This document shows, piece after piece, positions 50,200-59,771 of a DNA stretch of 64,000 bases (within the stretch, counting starts at the first letter, position 1; each line of letters starts with the position of its first letter). The position numbers and the translations under genes are program-made. Below the pieces are notes generated by a model. That model did not search any database. It was not told the DNA's origin and saw only the letters and a program-made list of their open reading frames with translations. This stretch comes from Blastococcus saxobsidens (GTDB lineage Bacteria; Actinomycetota; Actinomycetes; Mycobacteriales; Geodermatophilaceae). Where the stretch lies: contig NZ_POQT01000009.1 of the NCBI RefSeq assembly GCF_002938435.1, positions 1 through 64,000 on the forward strand, in the 5' to 3' direction.

Positions 50200-51363
50200 T
50201 CAGCGGACGCCGAGCAGGTGCTCCATCGCGAGCTGGTCGAGCCGCTCGAACTGCAGCCCGCGCGCACCGAGGGTCTCGGGATCGTGGGCCTCGGTGCGCA
50301 GCGCGTCGAGGCTCTCCCCCTCGCCCAGGGTCGGGACGGCGAGCTCACCGACGCGCGCGGCCTCCAGCGCCTCGGCGACCTCCGGGTCGGCGCGGAACGC
50401 CTGCGCCTTCTCCTTGAGGATCAGGTAGTTGCGCATGCAGGCGCGCGCGGTCTCCCAGACGCCCTCGATGTCCTCGGTCCGCGGCGGCTTGTAGTCGAAG
50501 TGCAGGTAGCCGTCGTAGGCCTTGCCGGAGCCGGCACCCAGCAGGGTGTCCACCGTCCAGAAGGCGCCGCGCAGGTTGCCGGCGCCGAAGCGCAGGTCCT
50601 GGTCGAAGCGCGGGCCGTGCTGGCCGTTGAGGTCGACGTGGAAGAGCTTGTCGTGCCACAGCGCCTGGGCGATGCCCTGGGCGAAGTTAAGCCCGGCCAT
50701 CTCCTCGTGCCCGACCTCGGGGTTGAGACCGACGCGGGCCGGCTCCTCGAGCTCGTTGATGAAGGCGATCGCGTGCCCGATCGTCGGCAGCAGGATGTCG
50801 CCGCGCGGCTCGTTGGGCTTGGGCTCCAGGGCGAAGCGCATGTCGTAGCCCTTGTCGCGCACGTAGGCGCAGAGGGCGTCCAGGCCCTCCTTGTAGCGGT
50901 CGAGCGCGGCGGCGACGTCCTTGCTGCCACCGGACTCCGCACCCTCGCGGCCGCCCCACAGCACGTAGGTCTTCGCGCCCAGCTCGGCGGCCAGGTCGAT
51001 GTTGCGCAGCACCTTGGCGATCGCGTACCGGCGGACGGCGCGGTCGTTCGCGGTGAAGCCGCCGTCCTTGAACACGGGGGCGCCGAACAGGTTGGTCGTC
51101 GCCATCTCGACGTCCATGCCGGTCTCGGCCAGCGCCTTCTTGAAGCGCTCGAGGGTGGCCTCGCGGGTGGCGTCGTCGGGGACGAGGTCGTCGTCGTGGA
51201 AGGTGACGGCGGCCGCGCCCAGCTCGGCGAGCCTGTGCACGGACTCCACCGGGTCGAGCGCCGGGCGGACGGCGCCGCCGAATACGTCGACGCCCTGCCA
51301 GCCCACGGTCCAGAGACCGAAGCTGAACCTGTCGTCCTTGGAGGGGGTGTAGCGGTCGGTCAT
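50200..51363 (-). CDS. xylA: Xylose isomerase
   Basis: A 387-residue xylose isomerase that converts D-xylose to D-xylulose, the entry step of the isomerase pathway. It is the short actinobacterial class: [28 protein letters not shown] (catalytic His54 region), [21 protein letters not shown] (metal-binding Glu), [14 protein letters not shown] and HVDLNGQ, with [10 protein letters not shown] near the end. It follows the ROK regulator on the same strand by 66 bp and is divergent from xylB. Confidence 0.96.
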   Translation of the reverse strand: MTDRYTPSKDDRFSFGLWTVGWQGVDVFGGAVRPALDPVESVHRLAELGAAAVTFHDDDLVPDDATREATLERFKKALAETGMDVEMATTNLFGAPVFKDGGFTANDRAVRRYAIAKVLRNIDLAAELGAKTYVLWGGREGAESGGSKDVAAALDRYKEGLDALCAYVRDKGYDMRFALEPKPNEPRGDILLPTIGHAIAFINELEEPARVGLNPEVGHEEMAGLNFAQGIAQALWHDKLFHVDLNGQHGPRFDQDLRFGAGNLRGAFWTVDTLLGAGSGKAYDGYLHFDYKPPRTEDIEGVWETARACMRNYLILKEKAQAFRADPEVAEALEAARVGELAVPTLGEGESLDALRTEAHDPETLGARGLQFERLDQLAMEHLLGVR

Positions 51364-51429
51364 GGGAGGTGTTCTCCGTCCGGTTCGGGCGTGCACACCA
51401 GGTCGACGACCTGGTGGACGAGCGGGTGG

Positions 51430-52713
51430 TCAGGGGGCGGTGGCGCCGGCCGGGTCGAGCACCGGCTCGGGCACGAGGGTGGGGTCGTCGAAGACCGACT
51501 CCAGGGCGACGTGCGCGCCGCCCCGGACGGCGGCGGTGAAACCGAGCCTGGAGAGGACCACGCGGGCACCGGCCATGCCGGGGCCGAGCACGCGTGACTC
51601 GAGCTCGGCCAGCAGCGGCTCCATGAGGAAGCGCCCCAGCACGGCGAAGTAGCCGCCGAGCAGGACCACCCGCGGGTTGAAGAGGTTGATCAGCACGGCC
51701 GCGCCGGTGCCCAGCGAGGTGCCGACCTGGCGCAGCGCGCCCAGCGTGCGCTCGTCGCCGGCCTCCGCGCGGCGGGCTACCTCGGCCAGCCGGGTCTCCA
51801 GGTCGCGGCCGGGGTCGCGCACCGGGTCCCCGTGGTCGGCGGCGGCGCGCAGCAGCGCGGCCAGGCCCACGACGGTCTCCCAGCAGCCGCGCCGCCCGCA
51901 GCCGCAGACGACGTCGGGGTCGCCGAGCGAGGTGTGCCCGACCTCGCCGGAGAGCCCCCCGGCGCCGCGCAGCAGCCGGCCGGCCACGATCACGCCACCG
52001 CCGACACCGACCTCACCGGTCAGGTAGACCAGGTCGGGGGTCCGCGCCTCGCTGCCCATGGCCCACTCGGCGATCGCCAACAGGTTGGCGTCGTTCTCCA
52101 CGCGGATGGGGCAGTCGACGTCCAGCCGGGAGCGGAGCCCGTCGAGCACCGCGACGTCGCGCCAGCCGATGTTGGGCGCGAGGGTGACGACGCCGTCGAC
52201 GCTGCGGACCAGGCCGGCGACGGCGACGGTCACCCCGGCCGGGCGCGCGCCGACCACCGCCGCCGCGGCGACGGCCTCGGTCACCGCGCGGGCCACCGCG
52301 TCGAGGGTCTCCTCGGCGCCGAGCGAGGGGATGTCCAGGGCGTGCCGGCGCTCGAAGAGCACCTCGCCCCGCAGGTCCAGGACGAGCACGGCCACGTAGT
52401 CGACGTTGAGCTCGACACCGATCCCGCAGACGCAGCGGCCGTCCAGGTGCACGATGAGACCGGGCCGCCCCACGGAGCCGGCCCGGTCGACCTCGCCGGC
52501 GCTCACCAGCCGCCGCTCCGCGAGCTCGGCCACGAGGCTGGACACCGTGGCCTTGTTCAGGCCGGTCTCCTGGGCGATGCGGGCGCGCGACCGGGGGCCG
52601 TGGTCCCGGAGGTGGCGCAGGACCAGCCCCAGGTTGGTGCGCCGGACGGTCGCCTGGTCGGCGGGAGCACGACGCTCGGACGAGCCGTCGTAGAGCGGCG
52701 CCTCCTCGGTCAT
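51430..52713 (-). CDS. ROK-family transcriptional regulator (XylR-like)
   Basis: A 427-residue ROK repressor. The N-terminal winged helix-turn-helix ([32 protein letters not shown]) is followed by the ROK sugar-binding fold with [12 protein letters not shown] and the zinc site [10 protein letters not shown]. Its place between xylA and xylB indicates control by xylose, as for XylR. The ATG lies 24 bp from an A/T-rich tract (52740-52765) that is the likely operator. Direct co-transcription with xylA is likely. Confidence 0.93.
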   Translation of the reverse strand: MTEEAPLYDGSSERRAPADQATVRRTNLGLVLRHLRDHGPRSRARIAQETGLNKATVSSLVAELAERRLVSAGEVDRAGSVGRPGLIVHLDGRCVCGIGVELNVDYVAVLVLDLRGEVLFERRHALDIPSLGAEETLDAVARAVTEAVAAAAVVGARPAGVTVAVAGLVRSVDGVVTLAPNIGWRDVAVLDGLRSRLDVDCPIRVENDANLLAIAEWAMGSEARTPDLVYLTGEVGVGGGVIVAGRLLRGAGGLSGEVGHTSLGDPDVVCGCGRRGCWETVVGLAALLRAAADHGDPVRDPGRDLETRLAEVARRAEAGDERTLGALRQVGTSLGTGAAVLINLFNPRVVLLGGYFAVLGRFLMEPLLAELESRVLGPGMAGARVVLSRLGFTAAVRGGAHVALESVFDDPTLVPEPVLDPAGATAP

Positions 52714-52739
52714 GCCACCTCCTCGCTACCCGGGCCTGC

Positions 52740-52765
52740 ATTAGTCGGATCAACAAACAAATTAG
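52740..52765. promoter_or_regulatory. A/T-rich operator region between xylR-like and xylB genes
   Basis: ATTAG begins at 52740 and again at 52761, 21 bp (two helical turns) apart, flanking GGATCAACAAACAA. This is one of the most A/T-rich stretches in the window and sits in the divergent promoter region, fitting a ROK-regulator site. Confidence 0.5.
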
Positions 52766-52846
52766 GGGGCGCGGCTGCGGCCGGTCAAGACCAACCCCCC
52801 ACCCTCGTTCGCGACAGCGCTCGCGGCGGCCTACAGTCCCGGTCCC

Positions 52847-52930
52847 ATGACCCCCGTGTGCTCGCCGCGGCCCCGCCGGGCCCGTTCCGCCACCGTCCGC
52901 CCACCCGTGGGCCGGGGGCCGGTCCGATGA
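52847..52930 (+). CDS. Leaderless upstream ORF coupled to xylB
   Basis: A 27-codon frame from ATG 52847, starting [16 protein letters not shown], arginine- and proline-rich, whose TGA (52928-52930) overlaps the xylB ATG (ATGA). TACAGT (52832-52837), a -10-like hexamer, is 9 nt upstream. It could set xylB translation, with arginine- and proline-rich codons slowing the ribosome. The frame is short and may be fortuitous. Confidence 0.45.
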   Translation: MTPVCSPRPRRARSATVRPPVGRGPVR

Positions 52931-54345
52931 CCCTCGTCGCCGGGGTCGACACCTCGACGCAGGCCTGCAAGGTCGTCGTCCGCGACGCCGCGACCGGCGA
53001 GCTCGTGCGCTCGGGGCGGGCCGCGCACCCGGCCGGCACCGAGGTCGCCCCGCAGGCGTGGGAGGACGCGTTCCGGGCCGCGGCCGACCAGGCCGGCGGG
53101 CTGGACGACGTCGCCGCGCTGGCGGTCGGCGGTCAGCAGCACGGCATGGTCTGCCTGGACGCCGACGGCGAGGTGGTCCGGGACGCGCTGCTGTGGAACG
53201 ACGTCCGCTCCGCGCCCGCCGCCGCCGAGCTGATCCGCGAGCTGGGGGACGGCGACGAGGCCGCCGGGCGCCGGGCGTGGGCCGACGCCGTGGGCCTGGT
53301 GCCGGTCGCCTCCTTCACCGCGACCAAGCTGCGCTGGCTGGCCGACGCGGAGCCGGCCAACGCCGACCGCACCGCGGCCGTCTGCCTGCCCCACGACTGG
53401 CTGACCTGGCGCCTCTCGGCCGACCGCGACCTCGGCACCCTGGTCACCGACCGCGGCGACGCCAGCGGCACCGCCTACTGGTCGGCCCGCACCGGCGAGT
53501 ACCGGCTGGACCTCCTCGAGCGGGCGATGCGCGGACGCCGTCCCGCCGTCCCCCGGGTGGCCGGGCCGGCCGAGCGGGTGGGCACGCTCGCCGGCGGCAC
53601 CGCGCTCCTCGGCCCCGGCACCGGCGACAACGCGGCGGCCGCACTCGGCCTGGCCGCCCGCCCCGGCGACGTCGTCGTCTCCATCGGCACCTCGGGTGTG
53701 GTCTCGGCGGTGACGCCGACCGCGGTCGCCGACGTCACCGGCACCGTCGCCGGGTTCGCCGACGCCACCGGCAACCACCTGCCGCTGGTGGCCACGATGA
53801 ACGCCGCCCGGGTGCTCGACGCCGCCGCCGCGCTGCTCGGGGTCGACCACGCGACCCTGTCGGACCTCGCGCTGTCGGCGCCCTCGGGGGCCGACGGGCT
53901 GGTGCTGGTGCCCTACCTGGAGGGCGAGCGCACGCCCAACCTGCCGAACGCCACCGGTTCGGTGCACGGGCTGACGTTGCGGTCCTCCACGCCCGCGCAC
54001 TGGGCCCGCGCCACGATCGAGGGACTCCTCTGCGGGCTGGCCGACGGCATCGAGGCCGTCGTCGCGCAAGGCGTGACCGTCGAGCGGGTGCTGCTCGTGG
54101 GCGGGGCGGCCCGCTCCCCCGCCGTGCAGCAGCTGGCGCCGGGCATCTTCGGCCGGCCGGTCCTGGTGCCGCCGCCCGGTGAGTACGTGGCCGACGGCGC
54201 GGCGCGGCAGGCGGCCTGGGTGCTCTCCGGCGCCGGGACCGCACCGGAGTGGGCCCAGCCGGGCCTGCAGGAGTTCGACGCCGCCCCCGCGGCGCACGTG
54301 CGGGAGCGGTACGCGGAGGTGCGCGGCCGCACCGACGGCCAGTAG
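52927..54345 (+). CDS. xylB: Xylulokinase
   Basis: A 472-residue FGGY-family kinase that phosphorylates D-xylulose to feed the pentose phosphate pathway. It starts [17 protein letters not shown], has [41 protein letters not shown] (catalytic Asp) and GTSGVVSA, and ends with [12 protein letters not shown]. The ATG is overlapped by the end of a 27-codon upstream frame. It is divergent from the ROK-regulator/xylA unit, a normal actinobacterial xylose layout. Confidence 0.95.
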   Translation: MTLVAGVDTSTQACKVVVRDAATGELVRSGRAAHPAGTEVAPQAWEDAFRAAADQAGGLDDVAALAVGGQQHGMVCLDADGEVVRDALLWNDVRSAPAAAELIRELGDGDEAAGRRAWADAVGLVPVASFTATKLRWLADAEPANADRTAAVCLPHDWLTWRLSADRDLGTLVTDRGDASGTAYWSARTGEYRLDLLERAMRGRRPAVPRVAGPAERVGTLAGGTALLGPGTGDNAAAALGLAARPGDVVVSIGTSGVVSAVTPTAVADVTGTVAGFADATGNHLPLVATMNAARVLDAAAALLGVDHATLSDLALSAPSGADGLVLVPYLEGERTPNLPNATGSVHGLTLRSSTPAHWARATIEGLLCGLADGIEAVVAQGVTVERVLLVGGAARSPAVQQLAPGIFGRPVLVPPPGEYVADGAARQAAWVLSGAGTAPEWAQPGLQEFDAAPAAHVRERYAEVRGRTDGQ

Positions 54346-54978
54346 TCAGAACGCCCGGACGACGGCGGCGATCTCGGCCGGGTGGGTCTGCACGGTCATG
54401 TGCGCCGCGCCGGACAGCTCGACGAGCCGCCCGCGCGGCGCCGCGGCGCACACCCGCCCGCTCCAGTCGGCCGGGCACAGGGCGTCGCGGGTGCCCCGGA
54501 CGACGACGACCGGCACGCCCACCCGGGCCAGGCGGCCGTCGATCCGGTCCGGTGAGGCCCTCCGCCACAGGGCGGCCATCGCGAGCGGGCCGGTGTGCAG
54601 CCACTGCCGCAGGACCAGCGGCACCTGCCACCACGGTTCGGCGAGCGCGGTCCGCAGCCACCGCCAGGCGAGCACGGGCAGCCGGCGCATCCGCGGGTCG
54701 GTGGTCGGGCCGCACAGCACGACGGCCCGGACGCGGGGGTCGACGGCGGCGGCCGCGACCACCTGGCAGCTCTGCGAGTGGCCGAGCAGGACCACCGGTC
54801 CGTCGGGCAGGGCGGCGAGCAGCCGGCGGGCCAGCTCGTCGAGCGACGGGACGGGCCGCGGCCGCCCCATCCCGGGGAGGAGCACGACCGTGCCCGGCAT
54901 CTCCTCGCGCAATCGTGCCGAGGAACGTTCGTCCAGCCCGAGACCGGGCACGACGACGAGTGAGGGTCCGGAGGGCAC
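54346..54978 (-). CDS. Alpha/beta hydrolase
   Basis: A 210-residue alpha/beta hydrolase. PGLGLDERS forms the oxyanion region, LLGHSQSCQVV has the nucleophilic Ser, RGTRDALCPADW the acid and SGAAHMTVQTHP the histidine. The protein is small, lacking a large cap domain, and resembles actinobacterial hydrolases of unknown substrate. It starts with GTG 54978 and ends directly against xylB (no bases between stops). Confidence 0.85.
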   Translation of the reverse strand: MPSGPSLVVVPGLGLDERSSARLREEMPGTVVLLPGMGRPRPVPSLDELARRLLAALPDGPVVLLGHSQSCQVVAAAAVDPRVRAVVLCGPTTDPRMRRLPVLAWRWLRTALAEPWWQVPLVLRQWLHTGPLAMAALWRRASPDRIDGRLARVGVPVVVVRGTRDALCPADWSGRVCAAAPRGRLVELSGAAHMTVQTHPAEIAAVVRAF

Positions 54979-55098
54979 CCGTCGGGTCTACCGCCCGGGG
55001 ACCTCGCACGCGACCGGCACGGCAGTCAGCACAGTGTGTCCTGCATCTCTCGTGGGCACCCAGGGACGGCACCGCTCGAAGTGGGAGAATGATTCATC

Positions 55099-56526
55099 AT
55101 GACGACATCACCAGCGCAGACCCCCGCCAGCAGCGACCACCGCAGCGACCGGCCGCGCGTCGTCATCGTCGGCTCCGGCTTCGGTGGCCTGTTCGCCGCC
55201 CAGGCGCTGCGCAAGGCCCCGGTCGACGTCACCCTCGTCGGCAAGACCGCCCAGCACCTCTTCCAGCCGCTGCTGTACCAGGTGGCCACCGGCATCCTGT
55301 CCGAGGGCGAGATCGCGCCGGCCACCCGCGAGATCCTGCGCCGGCAGGAGAACGCCCGCGTGGTGCTCGGCGAGGTCACGCACATCGACGTCACCGCCCG
55401 GACGGTGACCTCGGAGGTGCTGGGCCGCCAGACGGTGCACCCCTACGACGAGCTCATCGTCGCCGCGGGCGCCGGCCAGTCCTACTTCGGCAACGACCAG
55501 TTCGCCGAGTTCGCGCCCGGCATGAAGAGCATCGACGACGCGCTGGAGCTGCGCGGCCGGATCTTCGGCGCCTTCGAGCTGGCCGAGATCGCCACCGACC
55601 CGGCCGAGATCGACCGGCTGCTCACCTTCGTCGTCGTCGGGGCCGGCCCCACCGGCGTGGAGATGGCCGGCCAGATCGCCGAGCTCGCCCGCCGCACGCT
55701 GCGCCGGGACTTCCGCAACATCAACCCGACCGGCGCGCGCGTGATCCTGCTGGACGCCGCGCCCGCCGTGCTGCCCTCCTTCGGCAAGAAGCTGGGCGAG
55801 GCGGCCCGCCGCCAGCTCAACGAGATCGGCGTCGAGGTGCAGCTGGGCGCGATGGTCACCGACGTCGACGCCAACGGGCTGGAGGTCAAGGACAGCGACG
55901 GCCAGGTCCGCCGCATCCAGGCCGCCACCAAGATCTGGGCCGCCGGCGTGCAGGCCAGCGGGCTCGGCCGGATCCTCGGCGAGCAGACCGGCGCCGAGGT
56001 CGACCGCGCCGGCCGCATCTCGGTGCTGCCCGACCTGACGCTGCCCGGCCACCCCGAGATCCACGTGGTCGGCGACATGATGGCGCTGGGCAAGCTGCCC
56101 GGCGTCGCCCAGGTGGCCATCCAGGGCGGCCGGTACGCCGCGGAGTCCATCAAGCGCAAGGTCAGCGGCAAGTCGCCCCAGGAGCCGTTCACGTACTTCG
56201 ACAAGGGCTCGATGGCGACCATCTCGCGGTTCTCCGCGGTGGCCGACATCGGGAAGTTCAAGTTCAGCGGCTTCACCGCCTGGGTGCTGTGGCTGGTCGT
56301 GCACCTGATGTACATCGTCGGCTTCAAGAGCCGCATCACCACGGTCCTGCACTGGATGGTGAGCTTCCTCGGCCGCGGCCGGTCGGAGCGGGTCGCGACC
56401 CAGCAGCAGGTCTACGGCCGGCTGGCGCTGGAGGAGCTCGGCAGCGGGTGGGAGGTCTCCAAGACCGGCGGTCCGAAGAACACCTCACCCGACGACGAGG
56501 ACCCCACCAACCGCGAGTCCGCCTGA
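55099..56526 (+). CDS. ndh: Type II NADH dehydrogenase
   Basis: A 475-residue single-subunit NADH:quinone oxidoreductase. It carries two Rossmann folds (VVIVGSGFGGLFAAQ for FAD and FVVVGAGPTGVEMAGQ for NADH), the quinone-linked PLLYQVATG and VAIQGGRYAA regions, and a C-terminal hydrophobic segment (FTAWVLWLVVHLMYIVGF) that binds the membrane. It passes electrons from NADH to menaquinone without pumping protons. The ATG has a GTGGGAGA site. It stands as a single gene. Confidence 0.95.
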   Translation: MTTSPAQTPASSDHRSDRPRVVIVGSGFGGLFAAQALRKAPVDVTLVGKTAQHLFQPLLYQVATGILSEGEIAPATREILRRQENARVVLGEVTHIDVTARTVTSEVLGRQTVHPYDELIVAAGAGQSYFGNDQFAEFAPGMKSIDDALELRGRIFGAFELAEIATDPAEIDRLLTFVVVGAGPTGVEMAGQIAELARRTLRRDFRNINPTGARVILLDAAPAVLPSFGKKLGEAARRQLNEIGVEVQLGAMVTDVDANGLEVKDSDGQVRRIQAATKIWAAGVQASGLGRILGEQTGAEVDRAGRISVLPDLTLPGHPEIHVVGDMMALGKLPGVAQVAIQGGRYAAESIKRKVSGKSPQEPFTYFDKGSMATISRFSAVADIGKFKFSGFTAWVLWLVVHLMYIVGFKSRITTVLHWMVSFLGRGRSERVATQQQVYGRLALEELGSGWEVSKTGGPKNTSPDDEDPTNRESA

Positions 56527-56601
56527 GCACCGGGCACCGGCCGGCCGCCGAGGCCTTCGCCGACCGCGCCGGTGAGACCCGCTCGATGTGAAGTCGCGCG
56601 A

Positions 56602-57285
56602 TCACCCCGCGTCCAGCCACCACCCCAGCGAGGCCACGACGTCGCCGGGGCGGACGACGTGCCCGCCGTCGAACTCCTCGTAGGTGACCTCGTGGCCGGA
56701 GCCGTCGAAGGCCGCGGCGAGCCGCCGGCCGCAGCGGTCGACGGGCAGCACCCGGTCGTCGGTGCCGTGGGTGATCCGGATGCGGGGCCGACCGATCGCC
56801 GCCGGCGGGTGCGCGAAGCCCGGGGAGAAGGCCAGCACCGCGTCGAACAGGTCGCCGTTGGCCGGCCCCAGCGAGAGCGCGTAGGAGGCGCCGTCGGAGA
56901 AGCCGCCCACCGCGCACCGCGACACCGCGGCATGCCGGCCGACCTCGGCCAGCGCGGCGTCCAGCACGGCGACGTCGCGGCCCAGCCGGCCCGCGACGAG
57001 GTCCCAGGTGGCCGCCCCCGACCGCGGCGCGAGGACCAGCACGCCGCGCTCGGCCGCGGCGGCGCCCACGGCCCCGATGCTCTGCCGCGGCTCACCGCCG
57101 GCACCGTGGAAGAACACCAGCAGCGGGCGCGGCCGCGGCTCGCCGTTCGGGACGGCGAGCAGCACCTCCGCTCCCCCACCGAGGTCCAGCTCGTGCATCC
57201 CGGCCGGCCACGGCGGGCCGGCCGGTGACGCCGTGGGGCGGCTGTCGAGCCGGCCGTCGGCGTGCCGGGAACCGGGCACGGTCAC
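56602..57285 (-). CDS. Alpha/beta hydrolase, phospholipase/carboxylesterase-like
   Basis: A 227-residue alpha/beta hydrolase related to the PHB-depolymerase/carboxylesterase group. LLVFFHGAGGEPRQS is the oxyanion strand, CAVGGFSDGASYALS the nucleophile elbow (Ser), THGTDDRVLP the acid and DGGHVV the histidine. The GTG start overlaps (GTGA) the stop of a small erythromycin-esterase-like remnant, which itself overlaps the GCS2 ligase gene, forming one operon. Substrate unknown. Confidence 0.85.
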   Translation of the reverse strand: MTVPGSRHADGRLDSRPTASPAGPPWPAGMHELDLGGGAEVLLAVPNGEPRPRPLLVFFHGAGGEPRQSIGAVGAAAAERGVLVLAPRSGAATWDLVAGRLGRDVAVLDAALAEVGRHAAVSRCAVGGFSDGASYALSLGPANGDLFDAVLAFSPGFAHPPAAIGRPRIRITHGTDDRVLPVDRCGRRLAAAFDGSGHEVTYEEFDGGHVVRPGDVVASLGWWLDAG

Positions 57286-57479
57286 TCCCCGTGGGCCGCG
57301 ACGGGCACGTGCTCGTCGGCGCGCTCGAGGTGCAGCGGCTGCAGGAGTGTGCGGTGGCCGGCCTTGCCGATGGCCACCACGCGCGCGTCGCCGATCCGCT
57401 CGATCAGCGGGTCCAGGTCGCCGGCACCGCGCAGCGGGCGGGCCAGGGCCCGGATGTCCTCGGTCGTCCGGTCAGTCAC
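57282..57479 (-). pseudogene. Erythromycin-esterase-like N-terminal remnant
   Basis: A 65-codon frame whose first half matches the start of erythromycin esterase-like proteins (DLDPLIERIGDARVVAIG). The catalytic E-x-x-H-G-T motif has degraded to KAGHRT, and the rest of the roughly 400-residue enzyme is missing. It starts with GTG 57479 inside the end of the GCS2 gene and its stop overlaps the hydrolase start, so it keeps the operon translationally linked. It appears to be an internal deletion remnant; a retained small peptide role is possible. Confidence 0.55.
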
Positions 57480-58602
57480 GGGCGGCTCCTCCCAGCACCA
57501 CGGAGGCCGCGACCTGCCGCAGGTCCGCGGTCCGCTGCCAGGCTGCGCGCTGCCGCGCGGCCGAGGTACCCCGGCCGAACAGCTGCTGCACCAGGTTCCG
57601 CACCTCGTCCTCCTCCCCCCGGTCGGCGAGGTCGTCGGCCAGTTCGGCGAGCAGCCCCTCGACCGCCGCGCGGGCGTCGACGAGCCCACCGGCCAGCGGG
57701 TCGAACAGCTGCCCGCCGAGGCCGTCCCGGGCGGCGCGCCAGCGCGCGGCGCGCAGCAGCTCCCGGCGAGGGCGCGGAACCGGTTCCTCCCGCTCGGCCC
57801 GGGCCGCGAGCACCCGCACGAGCGAGCGCACCAGGGCGGCGTGCAGGACGACGTCGTCCAGCTCGGTGCAGACGTCGGCCAGCCGGAACTCGACGGTGGG
57901 CAGGTGGGACGAGGGGCGCACGTCCCAGTACAGGTGCGACGCGTCGCCCACGACCCCCGCGGCGACCAGGCCGTCCACCACCTCGCGGTAGCCCGCCGCC
58001 GTGCCGAGCGGCTCCGGGATGCCGGTGTGCGGCCAGCGACCCCACCACAGCGTGCGGTAGCTCTCGTAGCCGGTGTCGGCGCCGTCGTGGAAGGGGGAGC
58101 TGCCGGTCATCGCCAGCAGCAGCGGCAGGTACGGGCGGGCGCGGTCGAGCACGGCGACGGCCGTCCCCACGTCCGGGACCCCCACGTGCACGTGGCAGCC
58201 GGCGATGTCCTGCCGGACGGCGAGTGCGGCCCACCGGTCGACCATCGCCTCGTACCGCGGGTCCGGGGTGATCACCTGCTCCCGCCAGCCGGCGAAGGGG
58301 TGGGTGGAGGCCGCGAGCAGTAGCACGCCGGCGCCGGTGGCCGCCGCGCGGGCCTGCGCGCGGGCGGCGGTCAGCTCGGCGCGCAGCTCGTCGAGCGACC
58401 GGCACACGCCGGTGGCCGTCTCCAGCTGCGTCGTGGTGATCTCGGGGTGCACCCGATCGCCGAGCTCGTGCCGCACGGCGGCAGCGACGAGTTCCGGGCT
58501 GGGGGTGAGCGCCAGGGTGGCCGGGTCGACGAGGTGGAACTCCTCCTCCACCCCCACGGTGGCGCCCACCTCGGCCCGTGGGCGACAGGCGGTGGGCTCC
58601 AT
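57472..58602 (-). CDS. GCS2-type carboxylate-amine ligase (YbdK-like)
   Basis: A 376-residue member of the glutamate-cysteine ligase 2 family. It opens VGVEEEFHLVDPATLAL, with the ATP/metal motifs QLETATGVCRSL, CHVHVGVPD and FHDGADTGYESYRTLWWGRWPHTGIPEP. YbdK-type enzymes ligate amino acids weakly; actinobacteria do not normally make glutathione, so the true substrates are unknown. ATG 58602 has a GGGAG site. It heads an operon with the esterase remnant and a hydrolase. Confidence 0.9.
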   Translation of the reverse strand: MEPTACRPRAEVGATVGVEEEFHLVDPATLALTPSPELVAAAVRHELGDRVHPEITTTQLETATGVCRSLDELRAELTAARAQARAAATGAGVLLLAASTHPFAGWREQVITPDPRYEAMVDRWAALAVRQDIAGCHVHVGVPDVGTAVAVLDRARPYLPLLLAMTGSSPFHDGADTGYESYRTLWWGRWPHTGIPEPLGTAAGYREVVDGLVAAGVVGDASHLYWDVRPSSHLPTVEFRLADVCTELDDVVLHAALVRSLVRVLAARAEREEPVPRPRRELLRAARWRAARDGLGGQLFDPLAGGLVDARAAVEGLLAELADDLADRGEEDEVRNLVQQLFGRGTSAARQRAAWQRTADLRQVAASVVLGGAARD

Positions 58603-58801
58603 GCGCGCTCCCGTGCAGGAGGTGCCGCCTCCGGCACTGCCAGCGGCCCCGGGGTCCGGGGGCGGCCGAGAGCCGACCGCACCGGAACGGTACGAGCCCC
58701 CGTCCGCGCACGCACCCCCATCGAGGGGCATCCGCCGGAGGGCGCCGTACCGAACGCCTCTCCGACCAGCAGGATGGGCACCCACGGGGAAGGGGAACGG
58801 G

Positions 58802-59731
58802 GTGCAGACGGGACATCGCACGGCCACGACGCTGCTGGCGACGCTGTACACGGTCAGCGGAGCACTCTGCTGGGCCGGCGCCGCCATGCCGATGGACCGG
58901 GGAACCCCCGTCGCGCTGCTCTGGGTCCTCGGCGCCATCGGCCTGGGCGTCGGCGCGGGGCTGTGGTGGTCCGGCCGCGACGTGCGCCCCTGGGTCCTGC
59001 ACGCCGCGGTCGCCCTCGCCTCCGTCCTGGTCGGGGTGCTGGCCTGGCAGTCCGCCACCGCCGTCGGCATCGTCGGGCTGGGTCCGGCGTTGATCGCCGT
59101 CGGGCTGTACGCGGCGCACTTCCTGCCGCTGCCCGCCGCACGGGTGCACGCCGGCTTCGCCCTGCTCTCCGGCAGCGCCGGCGCGTGGGCCGCCGCCCCC
59201 TCGGACTTCCTGTCGCCGTGGATCACGCTGATCGCCACCGCCGTCGTCCTCGTCGAGGTGCAGGCCCGGCTGGCCAGGCAGCTCCGCACGGCGGCCGGCA
59301 CCGATCCGCTCACCGGCCTCGCCAACCGGCGGGCGTGGGAGGAGGAGGCCTCCCGCCACCTCGCCCGGGCCGCCCGCAGCGGGGAGCCGCTGAGCTTCGC
59401 GGTCCTCGACCTCGACGACTTCAAGGAGGTCAACGACCGGGACGGCCACGGCGCCGGGGACGCCCTGCTGCGCGAGCTCACCGCCGGCTGGAGCCGGCGG
59501 CTGCGCCACGCCGACCTGCTCGGCCGCTACGGGGGCGACGAGTTCGTGCTGTGCCTGCCGGCGACCGACGAGGCTGCGGCGACCGAGCTGCTGGGCCAGC
59601 TCGCCGCGACCCATCCGTTCACCTGGACGGGCGGGGTCGCCACGGCCCGGTCCGGGGACACCCTGACGTCGGTCCTGGCTCGCGCCGACGAGCAGCTCTA
59701 CCGGCGGAAGCGCAGCGGCCGGACCACCTGA
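58802..59731 (+). CDS. Membrane diguanylate cyclase (GGDEF)
   Basis: A 309-residue protein with about five hydrophobic segments (residues 10-145) and a C-terminal GGDEF domain (GTDPLTGLANRRAWEEE, then GRYGGDEFVLCL). The RHAD motif five residues before GGDEF is an intact RxxD inhibitory site, unlike the GGDEF-EAL protein at 8732. It should make c-di-GMP. GTG 58802 has GGGG-rich upstream sequence. It is divergent from the GCS2 gene. Confidence 0.92.
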   Translation: MQTGHRTATTLLATLYTVSGALCWAGAAMPMDRGTPVALLWVLGAIGLGVGAGLWWSGRDVRPWVLHAAVALASVLVGVLAWQSATAVGIVGLGPALIAVGLYAAHFLPLPAARVHAGFALLSGSAGAWAAAPSDFLSPWITLIATAVVLVEVQARLARQLRTAAGTDPLTGLANRRAWEEEASRHLARAARSGEPLSFAVLDLDDFKEVNDRDGHGAGDALLRELTAGWSRRLRHADLLGRYGGDEFVLCLPATDEAAATELLGQLAATHPFTWTGGVATARSGDTLTSVLARADEQLYRRKRSGRTT

Positions 59732-59771
59732 GTCCGGCCAGCCGGGAACACCGGTCAGCCGGGTGCGCCGG

